Below are positions 44,249 to 53,659 of a DNA stretch of 64,000 nucleotides, in pieces (within the stretch, counting starts at the first letter, position 1; every line of letters starts with the position of its first letter). Made by a program: the position numbers and the translations under genes. Under the pieces are notes generated by a model. It was given only the letters and a program-made list of their open reading frames with translations. It searched no databases and had not been told where the DNA came from. The stretch is from JBFMFH01 sp040752275 (GTDB lineage Bacteria; Acidobacteriota; Vicinamibacteria; Vicinamibacterales; JAKQTR01): contig JBFMFH010000112.1 of assembly GCA_040752275.1 (NCBI GenBank), forward strand, positions 54,182-118,181. Direction: 5' to 3'.

Positions 44249-45730
44249 ATGATGGACAGGAACACGCCGATGGCCGAGAAGGACGAGAGCAAGGACCAGT
44301 TCATCACCGAGATCACCCCAAGGTCGGAAGACTTTTCGCGCTGGTACACCGACCTGGTTCGACGCGCCGAACTGGCGGACTACTCGCCCGTCAAGGGCTG
44401 CATGGTCATCAGGCCGTACGGCTACGCCATCTGGGAGCTCATGCAGCGCGGTCTCGACGATCGGTTCAAGGCGACCGGCCACGTGAATGCGTACTTCCCG
44501 CTGTTCATTCCCCAGAGCTTCCTGATGAAGGAAGCGGAGCACGTCGAGGGCTTCGCCCCACAAGTGGCGTGGGTGACCAAGGGCGGCACCGAGGAGCTGG
44601 AAGAACCGCTCGCCATTCGCCCGACCTCCGAGGCCATCATCGGCACGATGTACGCCAAGTGGATCAAGTCGTGGCGCGACCTGCCGGTCCTCATCAACCA
44701 GTGGGCCAACGTCGTCCGCTGGGAGAAGGTGACGCGGCTGTTCCTCAGGACGACCGAGTTCCTCTGGCAGGAGGGCCACACGGCTCATGAGACCGAGGCG
44801 GAGGCCGAAGAAGAGACGCTGAAGATCCTCCAGGTGTACAAGGAGTTCGCCGAGAACGTGCTGGCCATGCCGGTTGTGGCGGGGCGCAAGAGCGAGAGCG
44901 AGAAATTCGCCGGCGCGTTGCGGACTTATTCCATCGAGGCCCTGATGGGCGACGGCCGGGCGCTTCAGGCGGGCACGTCCCACAACCTCGGCCAGAACTT
45001 CGCGAAGGCGTTCGAGATCCGTTTCCAGGCGCGCGACAAGTCGCTGCAGTATGTCTGGGGTACGTCCTGGGGGGTGTCCACGCGGCTCATCGGAGGCGTC
45101 ATCATGACGCACGGCGACGAAACCGGGCTCGTGTTGCCGCCTCGTCTCGCGCCGTATCAGGTCGTCATCGTGCCGATTCCCCGGGGGAACTGGCACGAGA
45201 CCGTGCTGCCGGCGGCGCGCGAGATTCGCGAGGCGCTCGTGGCTGCCGGGGTTCGCGTGCTGCTGGACGATCGCGACGCGTACACGCCGGGGTGGAAGTT
45301 CTCGGAATGGGAGCTGCGCGGCGTGCCACTGCGCCTCGAGATCGGGCCGAAGGACATCGAGAAGCACCAGGTGTTCTCGGCGCGGCGCGACACGCGCGAG
45401 AAGCAGGCGCTCCCGATCGAGGGACTCGCCGAGCGCGTACGTGCCCTTCTGGAAACGATCCAGCGCAGCCTCTACGATCGGGCGGTGGCGCACCGCGCCG
45501 ACCACACCAGCCGCACGACGTCGTGGGACGAGTTCGCGCAGATCATGGCGGGCCGCCCGGGCTTTGTCATTTCCCCGTGGTGCGGCGAGGAAGCCTGTGA
45601 GGCGGAGATCAAGTCGGCTACGCAGGCGACCATCCGCAGTCTGCCCATGGAAGGCGACGCGCCGGATGCGTCGTGCATCCGGTGCGGCAGGCCCGCCGTG
45701 GCGACGGCGTGGTTCGCGAAAGCGTACTAG
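44249..45730 (+). CDS. proS: Prolyl-tRNA synthetase, type 3 (archaeal/eukaryotic-like)
   Basis: 493 residues. This is the shorter ProS class with no INS editing insertion between motifs 2 and 3. Motif 2 area: RPTSEAIIGTMYAKWI and INQWANVVRWE. Motif 3 area: GTSWGVSTRLIGG and THGDETGLVLPP. The anticodon-binding domain starts near 300 (QVVIVPIPRG). The C-terminal zinc-type region has cysteines in SPWCGEEACE and SCIRCGRP, and it ends in AY, as is typical of the class. ATG 44270, with AGGA eight bases upstream, is an alternative start. Its 3' end converges on the HEAT gene with 1 bp between stops. Confidence 0.95.
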   Translation: MMDRNTPMAEKDESKDQFITEITPRSEDFSRWYTDLVRRAELADYSPVKGCMVIRPYGYAIWELMQRGLDDRFKATGHVNAYFPLFIPQSFLMKEAEHVEGFAPQVAWVTKGGTEELEEPLAIRPTSEAIIGTMYAKWIKSWRDLPVLINQWANVVRWEKVTRLFLRTTEFLWQEGHTAHETEAEAEEETLKILQVYKEFAENVLAMPVVAGRKSESEKFAGALRTYSIEALMGDGRALQAGTSHNLGQNFAKAFEIRFQARDKSLQYVWGTSWGVSTRLIGGVIMTHGDETGLVLPPRLAPYQVVIVPIPRGNWHETVLPAAREIREALVAAGVRVLLDDRDAYTPGWKFSEWELRGVPLRLEIGPKDIEKHQVFSARRDTREKQALPIEGLAERVRALLETIQRSLYDRAVAHRADHTSRTTSWDEFAQIMAGRPGFVISPWCGEEACEAEIKSATQATIRSLPMEGDAPDASCIRCGRPAVATAWFAKAY

Positions 45731-45731
45731 T

Positions 45732-46793
45732 TCACGACCGCCCTCTCTCCGAGCGCCGATCGGTGCGCGACGCGAGGAGCACACGAACGATCTCCGGGTG
45801 TCTCTGTGCCAGCCGGCGGACGACCGCGTGGCGCCGGGTCAGCCGTGCGCGCGCGACGACGGCGCGGCCGCCGTCGATGAGCCGATCGCGCCAGTCCTGT
45901 TCCGGGCGGCTGAGTCGGAGGGGCACGCGCGCCAGTGCCTCCACGATGCTCTCGAGGCAGGCCGCGTCGCCGACGAGCGACACGGCCTCGATGAAGCCCT
46001 GGGGCAGGGGACCGGTTGCCGACCCGATCGTGTCCCTCACGTCGTAGAGCGCCACCCGGCTCCCGCGTCCAGCCAGCGTGCGATGCACGGTGGCCCTGGC
46101 TTCGGTCCACTCCGCCCGATCCGCCTCGACGGCCCTGCGCTCCCGCGCGCCGATCGCTTCCACGAGCTGGTGCAGCACGGGGATGGCCGCCTCGGCCGGC
46201 GCCCGCCGGAGGGCCGCCGCGAGCGCGCCAGGATCGATCGGCTCGTCCGAGAGCGCTGCCTCAACGAGGCTCTGCAGGGAAGGGAGCAGTTCGGGTGCCT
46301 CCGCACCCTGCTGCACGGCCGCGCGCACGCGCGGGTTCGTGTCGTTCCTCAGCTGCCTGCGGATCGGCGCAAGCGTCCGCCGCGGCATCGACGCGATGGC
46401 CTTCCAGGCCGCCAGACGCTCGGCCTCGGACCGCGACGTGTCGAGCACGAGGGCGCCGAGTGTGTCGAGCGCCTCCGTGCCTTCATCATCGACGAACGTT
46501 CCGAGCAGGCGGATGGCGGCCGAGGCCACCAACGGCTCCTCGGCCGGTGACGCGAGGAGGCTGCGTGCGAGTGCCAGCCCCCGGCGATCGTGGGCGGATT
46601 CGATCACCCGGAGCATCTGCGCCCGGGCGACCGCGGAGGGCGAGTGCCGGAACGCGTCGAGGAGGTGCGATACGGCCCGTTCGCCGATCACCGACAGACG
46701 GGCACTGGCGGCTTCCCGCACAGCCGGGTCGGGATCCGCGAGTTGTGTGATCAGTTGGTGAATGGCCCCCGCCGCGGACTTGCGGATGGCCAC
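45732..46793 (-). CDS. HEAT-repeat protein downstream of tatC
   Basis: 353 residues from a GTG start 9 bp after the tatC stop. Alpha-helical repeats throughout: LADPDPAVREAASARLSVIG, VASAAIRLLGTFVDDEG, LRNDTNPRVRAAVQQGA. No signal peptide and no catalytic motif. It is probably a cytoplasmic scaffold or adaptor. Its link with the Tat genes is shown only by the tight spacing. Confidence 0.7.
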   Translation of the reverse strand: MAIRKSAAGAIHQLITQLADPDPAVREAASARLSVIGERAVSHLLDAFRHSPSAVARAQMLRVIESAHDRRGLALARSLLASPAEEPLVASAAIRLLGTFVDDEGTEALDTLGALVLDTSRSEAERLAAWKAIASMPRRTLAPIRRQLRNDTNPRVRAAVQQGAEAPELLPSLQSLVEAALSDEPIDPGALAAALRRAPAEAAIPVLHQLVEAIGARERRAVEADRAEWTEARATVHRTLAGRGSRVALYDVRDTIGSATGPLPQGFIEAVSLVGDAACLESIVEALARVPLRLSRPEQDWRDRLIDGGRAVVARARLTRRHAVVRRLAQRHPEIVRVLLASRTDRRSERGRS

Positions 46794-46802
46794 AGCGGTG
46801 CC

Positions 46803-47642
46803 TCAGGCGTTCCCGGTCTGGCTGTCGCGCGGCTTGCGCTTGCCGAACACCCAGGCGATGCCGATGCTCAGCAGATACAGCCCGAACATCGGCCCCGCCA
46901 TGAGCGACTGCGTCACCACATCGCCGGTGGGGGTCAGGATCGCCGCCGCGATGAAGATGATGAGGACGGCGTACTTCAGGTGCCGGGCCAGAAAGCGCGC
47001 GGTCACCAGGCCCATCCGCGCCAGGAAGAAGACGACGGTCGGCATCTCGAAGATCACGCCGAAGGCAAGGATCATCTTGGCGTACAGCGAGAAGACGGAC
47101 GAGATCTTCGGCATCATCAGCAGATAATCGGTCGAAAAGCTCGCGAGGAAGACCCAGGCCCACGGGAAGACCACGTAGTGCGAAAAGACCGCACCGCCCG
47201 CGAAGAACACGGTCGACATCAGGATGAATGGCACCGCGAACCGCTTCTCGTGCTTGTAGAGGCCCGGCGAGATGAACAGCCAGAGCTGCCACATGATCAC
47301 GGGGACGGCGAGCATCGCCCCCACCAGCGCCGCGATCTTGAGCCTCAGCATGAACGCTTCGGTGGGCTCGGTGTAGATGAGGTGCGAGTCCGGCGGCAGC
47401 TTCTCGTACAGCGGCCGCATGATGAAGTCGAAGATCGGAGTGATGAAGGCCAGTGCGATCAGGAATCCCGCGCCCAGTGCGATTGCCGATCCGATGAGAC
47501 GCTTGCGCAACTCGTCGAGATGCTCGAGAAACGACATCTTCCCCGCGGCGCCGTCGTCGATCTCGTCGGAGTCGTCGTAGGGCGGCTCCCCGCGGGGCAG
47601 GGGCCGCGGGGGCGCGGCGGGACGATTGAACAGTGACGCCAT
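46803..47642 (-). CDS. tatC: TatC, twin-arginine translocase core subunit
   Basis: 279 residues, with six helices as in TatC. An N-terminal extension of about 35 residues (Pro/Asp-rich) precedes the conserved MSFLEHLDELRKRL, which binds twin-arginine signal peptides. EPTEAFMLRLK and FAFGVIFEMP-type segments (here LAFGVIFEMPTVVFFL) are in place. With TatA it exports folded proteins. It lies 18 bp after tatA. Confidence 0.95.
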   Translation of the reverse strand: MASLFNRPAAPPRPLPRGEPPYDDSDEIDDGAAGKMSFLEHLDELRKRLIGSAIALGAGFLIALAFITPIFDFIMRPLYEKLPPDSHLIYTEPTEAFMLRLKIAALVGAMLAVPVIMWQLWLFISPGLYKHEKRFAVPFILMSTVFFAGGAVFSHYVVFPWAWVFLASFSTDYLLMMPKISSVFSLYAKMILAFGVIFEMPTVVFFLARMGLVTARFLARHLKYAVLIIFIAAAILTPTGDVVTQSLMAGPMFGLYLLSIGIAWVFGKRKPRDSQTGNA

Positions 47643-47660
47643 CGAGAGACGGCCGGGACG

Positions 47661-47912
47661 CTACTCGATCGGCGTGTACGGCTTGGCGGCCGCGTCGTCG
47701 GTCGAAGGGGCCGGCTTCGGTGCGGCCTTCTGCTGGTCCTCGATGCGGATCTCCTCCTCGAGAGTGCTGCGCAGTTCGTTCGATGCCCGGCGGAACTCGC
47801 CGAGGCTCCGGCCGAGCGAACGGCCGAGCTCCGGGAGCTTCCTGGGGCCGAACACGATAAGCGCAATCACCAGGATGATGATCAGCTCGGGCATGCCGAT
47901 GGAACCGAACAT
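47661..47912 (-). CDS. tatA: TatA/E, twin-arginine translocase pore subunit
   Basis: 83 residues. One N-terminal helix (about 5-20: GMPELIIILVIALIVFGP), the FGP hinge and the amphipathic helix KLPELGRSLGRSLGEFRRA, then a charged, Pro/Ala-rich tail. No separate tatB is next to it, so it may be a dual-function TatA. It is first in the tatA-tatC-HEAT operon. Confidence 0.93.
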   Translation of the reverse strand: MFGSIGMPELIIILVIALIVFGPRKLPELGRSLGRSLGEFRRASNELRSTLEEEIRIEDQQKAAPKPAPSTDDAAAKPYTPIE

Positions 47913-48011
47913 GTCAGGTGCTCCGGCGGCGCACGCCCGTCGATGGCGGTGGAGAGGTGCCGCCGCCGGCCGATCGGGCTGGTTCTGGATGACCGCCTTC
48001 TGTCAGCCTCG

Positions 48012-48041
48012 ATTATAGGAACCGGTCGTCGCGACGGTCAA
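48012..48041 (-). promoter_or_regulatory. Sigma-70-like promoter of the tat operon
   Basis: On the minus strand: TTGACC (48041-48036), an 18-bp spacer and a perfect TATAAT (48017-48012). The start would be near 48005, giving a leader of about 93 bases before tatA. It is the clearest housekeeping promoter in the window. Confidence 0.8.
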
Positions 48042-48072
48042 GCTGGCGCGCGGGTGGATGGCGCCGATCTCG

Positions 48073-48101
48073 TTGCCGGTGCACGGGTTATCTGGTACGA
48101 T
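48073..48101 (+). promoter_or_regulatory. Possible sigma-70 promoter of the S41 protease gene
   Basis: TTGCCG (48073-48078), a 17-bp spacer and TACGAT (48096-48101), four of six matches each. The predicted start (about 48108) coincides with an in-frame ATG at 48109, which would make the mRNA leaderless. It overlaps the ATG used here as the start (48100). Confidence 0.3.
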
Positions 48102-49731
48102 GGCGCGTATGCGCACAGTCCGCGTGGTGCTGGTGGTCGCCACCGTCCTGACGGTGTCGGCGGTGGTGGGAGGCATGGTCGGGCGCAGCACGGCCTCGTC
48201 GCAGGAGCGTCAGCCCGATCGGTACCGGGCCCTGACCACGGCTCTGCGGTACGTCGAGACCAGCTACATCGACAAGGTCGAGCCCGACCGAGTCGTCTAC
48301 AGCGCCATCGGCGGCATGCTGCAGACGCTCGATCCCCATTCCAGCTTCCTCGACCCGCGCACCTACGCGCAGATGCGCGAGCGGCAGGAGGGCCGCTACT
48401 ACGGCCTCGGGATCACCATCCAGGTGATCGACGGCGACATCACCGCCGTGGCGCTCTTCGAGGGATCGCCGGCGTACAAGAAGGGGGTGCGGCGCTTCGA
48501 CGTGATCGCGAAGATCGACGGCGAAGATGCCAAGGGCTGGACGAGCGAACAGGCGGCGCGGCGGCTCCGCGGCCCGAAGGGCACGACCGTCCACGTCTCC
48601 ATCCGGCGCCGGGGCTACGACGAGCTGATCGAACTCGATGTGCCCCGAGACGAGATCAACATCCCCACGATTCCGGCGTCGTTCATGATCGACGCCACCG
48701 CCGCGTACGTGCGCGTGCAGGACTTCGCCGAGCACACGGACAACGACCTGACGGCGGCGCTGCAAGCCCTGTCGTCCAAGGGCATGAAGCGCCTGCTGCT
48801 CGATCTGCGCGGCAACCCCGGCGGACCGCTGGACCAGGCCATCAAGGTCACGAACAAGTTCCTGCCCCAGGGACTGCTGATCGTCTACACCCGCGGCCGG
48901 GTACCGAACTCGGACCAGGACTACCGGGCCACGGAGAAGACCGCGTACGCCGACTTGCCGCTGGTCGTGCTCGTCAACCGTGCGAGCGCCAGTGCGTCGG
49001 AGATCGTGTCGGGAGCACTGCAGGACCATGACCGGGCGCCCATCGTCGGCGAGACAACGTTCGGGAAGGCCCTCGTCCAATCCGTCTACCGGATCAGCGA
49101 AGATGCGGGACTCGCCCTGACGACAGCCCGCTACTACACTCCAAGCGGCCGCCTGATCCAGCGGCCTTGGGACGGCACCTTCGATGAGTATCTGTCGTAC
49201 ACGGCCCGGGACCAGCGGACCACCCGCGAACGTTCGCCGGCCGACGTGCGCCATACCGATGCCGGGCGAACGGTCTACGGCGGCGGCGGCATCGAGCCGG
49301 ATGCGCGCCTCGAGGGGCCGATCGAGGGCTTCAACCCGTCCCGGTTCGGACGGACGCTCTACGCGCGGCAGACCTTCGCCACCTTCGCGCAGAAGTTCTC
49401 GGCCGTGGGGGACACGCGGATCGCGGCCACCGCTCACGACCGGAAGCTGGTGCCCGCCGGCTTCGTGGTCGGCAGCGCCCTGCTGAACGACTACCGGAGG
49501 CATCTTGCCTCGGAGCGGATTCCCGTCGACGAAGCGTCCTTCGCACGGGACGAGGCGTTCATCAGGGCGATGATCCGCTACGAGATCGATCTGAACCTCT
49601 GGGGGGTGAGCGAGGCTCGCCGCCGGCTGATCGCCGACGATCCCCAGGTGCAACTGGCGGTCGGGCAGTTCGCCGAAGCCGAACGCATGGTCCGTATGGC
49701 GCGGGCCCGGGCCACGTCCGGCGACCGGTAG
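48100..49731 (+). CDS. ctpA: C-terminal processing protease (S41 family, CtpA-like)
   Basis: 543 residues from ATG 48100 (ATG 48109 is nearly as likely). N-terminal signal anchor VVLVVATVLTVSAVVGGMVG. A PDZ domain (about 90-170: YYGLGITIQ, FEGSPAYKKG) precedes the S41 core. The catalytic Ser-Lys dyad is S298 in SASASEIVSG and K323 in TTFGKALVQ, 25 apart as in CtpB. A C-terminal 150-residue region continues beyond the core and looks helical. It should cleave envelope proteins at their C-termini. It is divergent from tatA and is 21 bp before smc. Confidence 0.92.
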   Translation: MARMRTVRVVLVVATVLTVSAVVGGMVGRSTASSQERQPDRYRALTTALRYVETSYIDKVEPDRVVYSAIGGMLQTLDPHSSFLDPRTYAQMRERQEGRYYGLGITIQVIDGDITAVALFEGSPAYKKGVRRFDVIAKIDGEDAKGWTSEQAARRLRGPKGTTVHVSIRRRGYDELIELDVPRDEINIPTIPASFMIDATAAYVRVQDFAEHTDNDLTAALQALSSKGMKRLLLDLRGNPGGPLDQAIKVTNKFLPQGLLIVYTRGRVPNSDQDYRATEKTAYADLPLVVLVNRASASASEIVSGALQDHDRAPIVGETTFGKALVQSVYRISEDAGLALTTARYYTPSGRLIQRPWDGTFDEYLSYTARDQRTTRERSPADVRHTDAGRTVYGGGGIEPDARLEGPIEGFNPSRFGRTLYARQTFATFAQKFSAVGDTRIAATAHDRKLVPAGFVVGSALLNDYRRHLASERIPVDEASFARDEAFIRAMIRYEIDLNLWGVSEARRRLIADDPQVQLAVGQFAEAERMVRMARARATSGDR

Positions 49732-49752
49732 GGTCCACTCCTTCTGTCGAAG

Positions 49753-52700
49753 ATGCGCCTCCACCGTCTGGAAATCACGGGGTTCAAGTCGTTCTGCGAC
49801 CGGTCCGAGCTGGCGTTCGACAAGGGCGTTACCGCGATTGTCGGTCCCAACGGCTGTGGCAAGAGCAACGTCGCTGACGCCATTGTCTGGGTGCTCGGAG
49901 AACAGAGCGCGCGAAGCCTGCGCGGCGACCGCATGGAAGATGTGATCTTCAGCGGCAGCGACGCGCGCAAGCCCAACGCCGCCGCCGAAGTCCGCCTGAT
50001 GCTGTCGGGCGTGCCGATCGGGCCTTCGACGGACGCGGCGACTGCTGGCAGCCTGGTGGACGACGAAGGCCGTCCCATGGTCAGGGAGGTCGAGGTCGCG
50101 CGCCGGCTCTACCGGTCCGGGGAGAGCGAGTACCTCATCAACGGCGAGCTGTGCCGGCTGAAGGACGTCCACGAGCTGCTGATGGACACCGGCCTCGGGG
50201 CCAAGGCCTACGCCATCATCGAACAGGGCAAGATCGGCCTCATCCTCAGTTCGCGCCCGACCGACCGCCGGCAGCTGATCGAAGAGGCCGCCGGCGTGAC
50301 CAAGTACAAGGCGCGACGGCGGACGGCCGAACTCAAGCTCGAGGCCGCCCAGCAGAATCTCACCCGGATCGACGACATCATCTTCGAGGTCGAGAAGCAG
50401 CGCGGCACGTTGAAGCGCCAGTCGGCGAAGGCCCGGCGCTACCAGCGCCTGCGCGACGAACTTCGGCGTTGGGAGAAGGTGTTGTTCGCCCGCCGCCAGC
50501 GCATCCTCGCCCAGGCGATCGCTGCGGCCGAGACCAGAATCGAGCGCATCCGATCCGACGAAGCCCTGGCCGCGGCCCGCGTGGCCGACCTCGAGACCGT
50601 CCTCGAGGGGCTGCGCCTCGAGCTGGCCAGCCGTGAGAGCGACGCTCGCGCGAAGCGCGAGGCCGCCCACGCCCACGAGGTGGAGATCGGCCGCCTCGAG
50701 CAACGCATCCAGGGGGACGAGGACCAGTTGGCGTCGCTCGGCAGGCGATCGGCCGATGTCGCTGTCGAGATCGGGACCCTGCTCGCGCGCCGTGGCCCTC
50801 TCGGCGAGGAAGTCAAGGCCCGGCAGGCGGATCGGGACGGGGCCATCGCCGAACGGGAGGTGGCCGCAACGGCCCTTGCCGCGGCCAGCGATGACCTGAG
50901 CGCGAGCGAGGCCCAGCTCGCGGGTCTTGAATCCGACGTCGAGGCCGTCCGCAACGAGCAATTCGCCGCGGCGAACGCAGCGACCACCCTCCAGCACACC
51001 ATCGACGGTGCCGCCGCCGCCCGCGACCGGGTGGCCCGCGACCTGTCTCGCCTGTCTGCCGAGTCGGCCGACCTCGACGTCGAGGTGGCGAGGGTCGAGC
51101 AGGAGCACGCGCGTGCGGCCGCTGACGTCGAACGCGGCCGCCGCTCCCTCGAGACGCTCGTCCACGACCGCATCGTGCGGGAGACCGAACTCGCGGCCGT
51201 GCGCGCCGAGCGCGAGGGCGAAGCGCAGAGTCTCCGCCAGGCGGAAACGCAAGTGGCCACCGCGCAGGCCCGCCTCCTGTCCCTCGAACGGTTCGAGTCC
51301 TCACGAAGGGCCTACGGGGACGGCGCGCGGCTGATTCTGGCCGGATCGGCAGGGTCCATCGAGCACTTCGGGTCCGTCGCCGACCACCTCGAGGTGACGC
51401 CCGGGTATGAGCGGGCCGTCGAGGCCTGTCTCGGCGACGCCCTGCAGTACATCGTGGTGCCGTCGCATGCCGTGGCGGCCGAGGGCCTCCGCCTGCTCCG
51501 CGAACACCGGGCCGGTCACTGCGGATTCGTCGTGGCCCGAGAGCCCGTCGTGCCGCACGCCGAGGAGGCACCGCCGCGGCCAGGATTGGTCCCGCTCTCG
51601 TCGGTGGTGCGCCTGAACGGCCCGCACAAGGGCGCGCTGGCGCCCGTTGCGCTGCAGGGCTGGATCGCACCGTCCTTCGACGCGGCGGTCGAGGCCGCGC
51701 AGATGACACCGACGCCGGTCGGCACCACGGACGGCGCCGTGTGCCGCACGCGCCACCTGGTCGCGGGAGGCACGCGAGGAGACGACGGCCGCGGGATCCT
51801 GGACACGAAGCGTGAAATCCGGGACCTGCACGACGAGCTCACGAGCGGCCGCTCCACGCTGGCCCGCCTGTCGGAGCGCGTCGAGACACTGGACGCGCAC
51901 GTGATTGAGGTCACGACCGGGCTCGACGCGATTGCCGCCGGCATTCACGAGCTGGAAAAGGCGATGGTTGGCTACGAGCTTCGCGTCGCCCAGGCAGCGG
52001 AGGACGAGCGACGCCTCCAACAGAAGCGGGACCTCGTCGCCCGCGACACGCGCGGCGCCCTGGAGGAACTGGCGGGCCTCGACTCGAAGCAGGCAGAAGC
52101 ACGGGCGTCCATCCTCCGCCTCGGCGACCAGCAGCGACACGTGGACGAGCGGCTGGGCGCGGCTCAGCGGCGGCTGTTCGCAGCACGCGAGGCGGCCCGC
52201 CAGTACGGCGAGCGGGTCAAGGATGCGATGACCTCCCACGCACGGCTCGCCGAGCGTGCGGCGGGTCTGGCGGTCGAGGCGGCCCGGCTCGAGGAGTCGC
52301 AGCGCGAGCTCGAGTCGCGCCTCGTCACCCGGCGCGACGACCAGACGACGATGGCTGCCGACCAGGATGGGCTGCGCCTCGCCATTGCCGAAGGCCGCCG
52401 GGCCCTCGATGCCGAACTGCAGGCCCTGGATGCCGCGCGCGTGCACGTGCAGGCGACCGATGACCACGTGAACGAGCTGCGCACGCGCGCGGCCGTTCAC
52501 GAGGGGACGATTCGCGATGCGAGGCACGCGCACGACGAGGTGAGGACCCAGCGCGCCGATGCGGAGGTACAGCTCGCGAAGGCCGAGAGCGACCTGGCGC
52601 ACCTGGCCGAGACTGTTGTCGAGACCCTTCAGACGGGCCTGGACGAGGTCATCGTCGAGGTGGAAGACATGGAGCAGGCCGGCGATCTCTCCCCTGACTG

Positions 52701-53478
52701 GCGCACAATCTACGACGACGAGCCGGACGAGGAGACGGTGGCAGACACCGGCGGCGGAGAGGCCCCGGCAGCGGCGGGAGGCGAGGACGTCCTGGCGGAG
52801 CCCGTGCCCAGGCCGGCCGAGCCGCCTGCCAGGCCCCTGACCCCGGAAGAGGCCATTGCGGAACTGAAGCGGAAGATCGACCGCCTCGGTCCGGTCAACA
52901 TGATGGCCATCGAACAGTTCGAAGAACTCGAAGGACGACACGGCTTCCTGACCTCGCAGCGGAAGGACCTGGTCGACTCCATCGCCTCGACCGGCGAGGC
53001 GATCCGGAAGATCGACCTGACGACGAGGCAGCGCTTCCGCGAGGCGTTCGACGCGATCAACGCGAACTTCCAGGAGATGTTCGCCCGCCTGTTCGGGGGA
53101 GGCCGGGCGGGCCTGACGCTGCTCGATGAGCACGACCTGCTCGAGAGCGGGATCGAGGTCATCGCCCAGCCGCCCGGCAAGCGCCTCCAGAACGTCCAGC
53201 TGCTGTCCGGTGGCGAGAAGGCCCTGACCGCCATCTCGCTGATGTTCGCGATCTTCCAGTACAAGCCGAGCCCGTTCTGCGTGCTCGACGAGATCGACGC
53301 ACCGCTCGACGATGCGAACACCGGCCGGTTCCTCGACATGCTCCGGACTTTGCAGGCCCAGACCCAGTTCATCCTGATTACCCACAACCGGCAGACGATG
53401 GAGATTGCCGATCGGTTGTACGGCGTGACCATGGAAGAAGCGGGGGTGTCGAAGCTCATTTCCGTCCGGCTCAACTGA
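49753..53478 (+). CDS. smc: Chromosome segregation ATPase SMC
   Basis: 1241 residues with the full SMC plan. N-terminal ATPase half: MRLHRLEITGFKSF and Walker A GPNGCGKS (31-38). A first coiled coil runs about 165-510, the hinge begins near 521 (GARLILAGSAGSIEHFG), and a second coiled coil runs about 690-985. A Pro/Ala/Glu-rich spacer of about 50 residues (988-1036) interrupts the returning arm. The C-terminal half has the signature LLSGGEKALTAISL and Walker B FCVLDEIDAPLDD. It condenses and resolves chromosomes with ScpA/ScpB, which are not in the window. Confidence 0.96.
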   Translation: MRLHRLEITGFKSFCDRSELAFDKGVTAIVGPNGCGKSNVADAIVWVLGEQSARSLRGDRMEDVIFSGSDARKPNAAAEVRLMLSGVPIGPSTDAATAGSLVDDEGRPMVREVEVARRLYRSGESEYLINGELCRLKDVHELLMDTGLGAKAYAIIEQGKIGLILSSRPTDRRQLIEEAAGVTKYKARRRTAELKLEAAQQNLTRIDDIIFEVEKQRGTLKRQSAKARRYQRLRDELRRWEKVLFARRQRILAQAIAAAETRIERIRSDEALAAARVADLETVLEGLRLELASRESDARAKREAAHAHEVEIGRLEQRIQGDEDQLASLGRRSADVAVEIGTLLARRGPLGEEVKARQADRDGAIAEREVAATALAAASDDLSASEAQLAGLESDVEAVRNEQFAAANAATTLQHTIDGAAAARDRVARDLSRLSAESADLDVEVARVEQEHARAAADVERGRRSLETLVHDRIVRETELAAVRAEREGEAQSLRQAETQVATAQARLLSLERFESSRRAYGDGARLILAGSAGSIEHFGSVADHLEVTPGYERAVEACLGDALQYIVVPSHAVAAEGLRLLREHRAGHCGFVVAREPVVPHAEEAPPRPGLVPLSSVVRLNGPHKGALAPVALQGWIAPSFDAAVEAAQMTPTPVGTTDGAVCRTRHLVAGGTRGDDGRGILDTKREIRDLHDELTSGRSTLARLSERVETLDAHVIEVTTGLDAIAAGIHELEKAMVGYELRVAQAAEDERRLQQKRDLVARDTRGALEELAGLDSKQAEARASILRLGDQQRHVDERLGAAQRRLFAAREAARQYGERVKDAMTSHARLAERAAGLAVEAARLEESQRELESRLVTRRDDQTTMAADQDGLRLAIAEGRRALDAELQALDAARVHVQATDDHVNELRTRAAVHEGTIRDARHAHDEVRTQRADAEVQLAKAESDLAHLAETVVETLQTGLDEVIVEVEDMEQAGDLSPDWRTIYDDEPDEETVADTGGGEAPAAAGGEDVLAEPVPRPAEPPARPLTPEEAIAELKRKIDRLGPVNMMAIEQFEELEGRHGFLTSQRKDLVDSIASTGEAIRKIDLTTRQRFREAFDAINANFQEMFARLFGGGRAGLTLLDEHDLLESGIEVIAQPPGKRLQNVQLLSGGEKALTAISLMFAIFQYKPSPFCVLDEIDAPLDDANTGRFLDMLRTLQAQTQFILITHNRQTMEIADRLYGVTMEEAGVSKLISVRLN

Positions 53479-53659
53479 CCACGGAGGCCACGTGGGTCGA
53501 CATCATGCGCGACGTGGGCTGCCGCTGACGGCGCTCGGGCCTGGAAGGCCCGCCCGACGCCGGCGAGGTTGCCCCGGCAGGAACGCCGCGGACGAGGCGG
53601 CCGGCCGGCTCAGGAACATCGCCGCCGGCCCGTCCGTCAAAGCTGTCGAGGAGAGACCT

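Noticed and set aside
48088..51252. 1054-codon minus-strand frame over the S41 protease and smc
   Set aside because: Complement of two well-supported genes. No family similarity and no ribosome-binding site.
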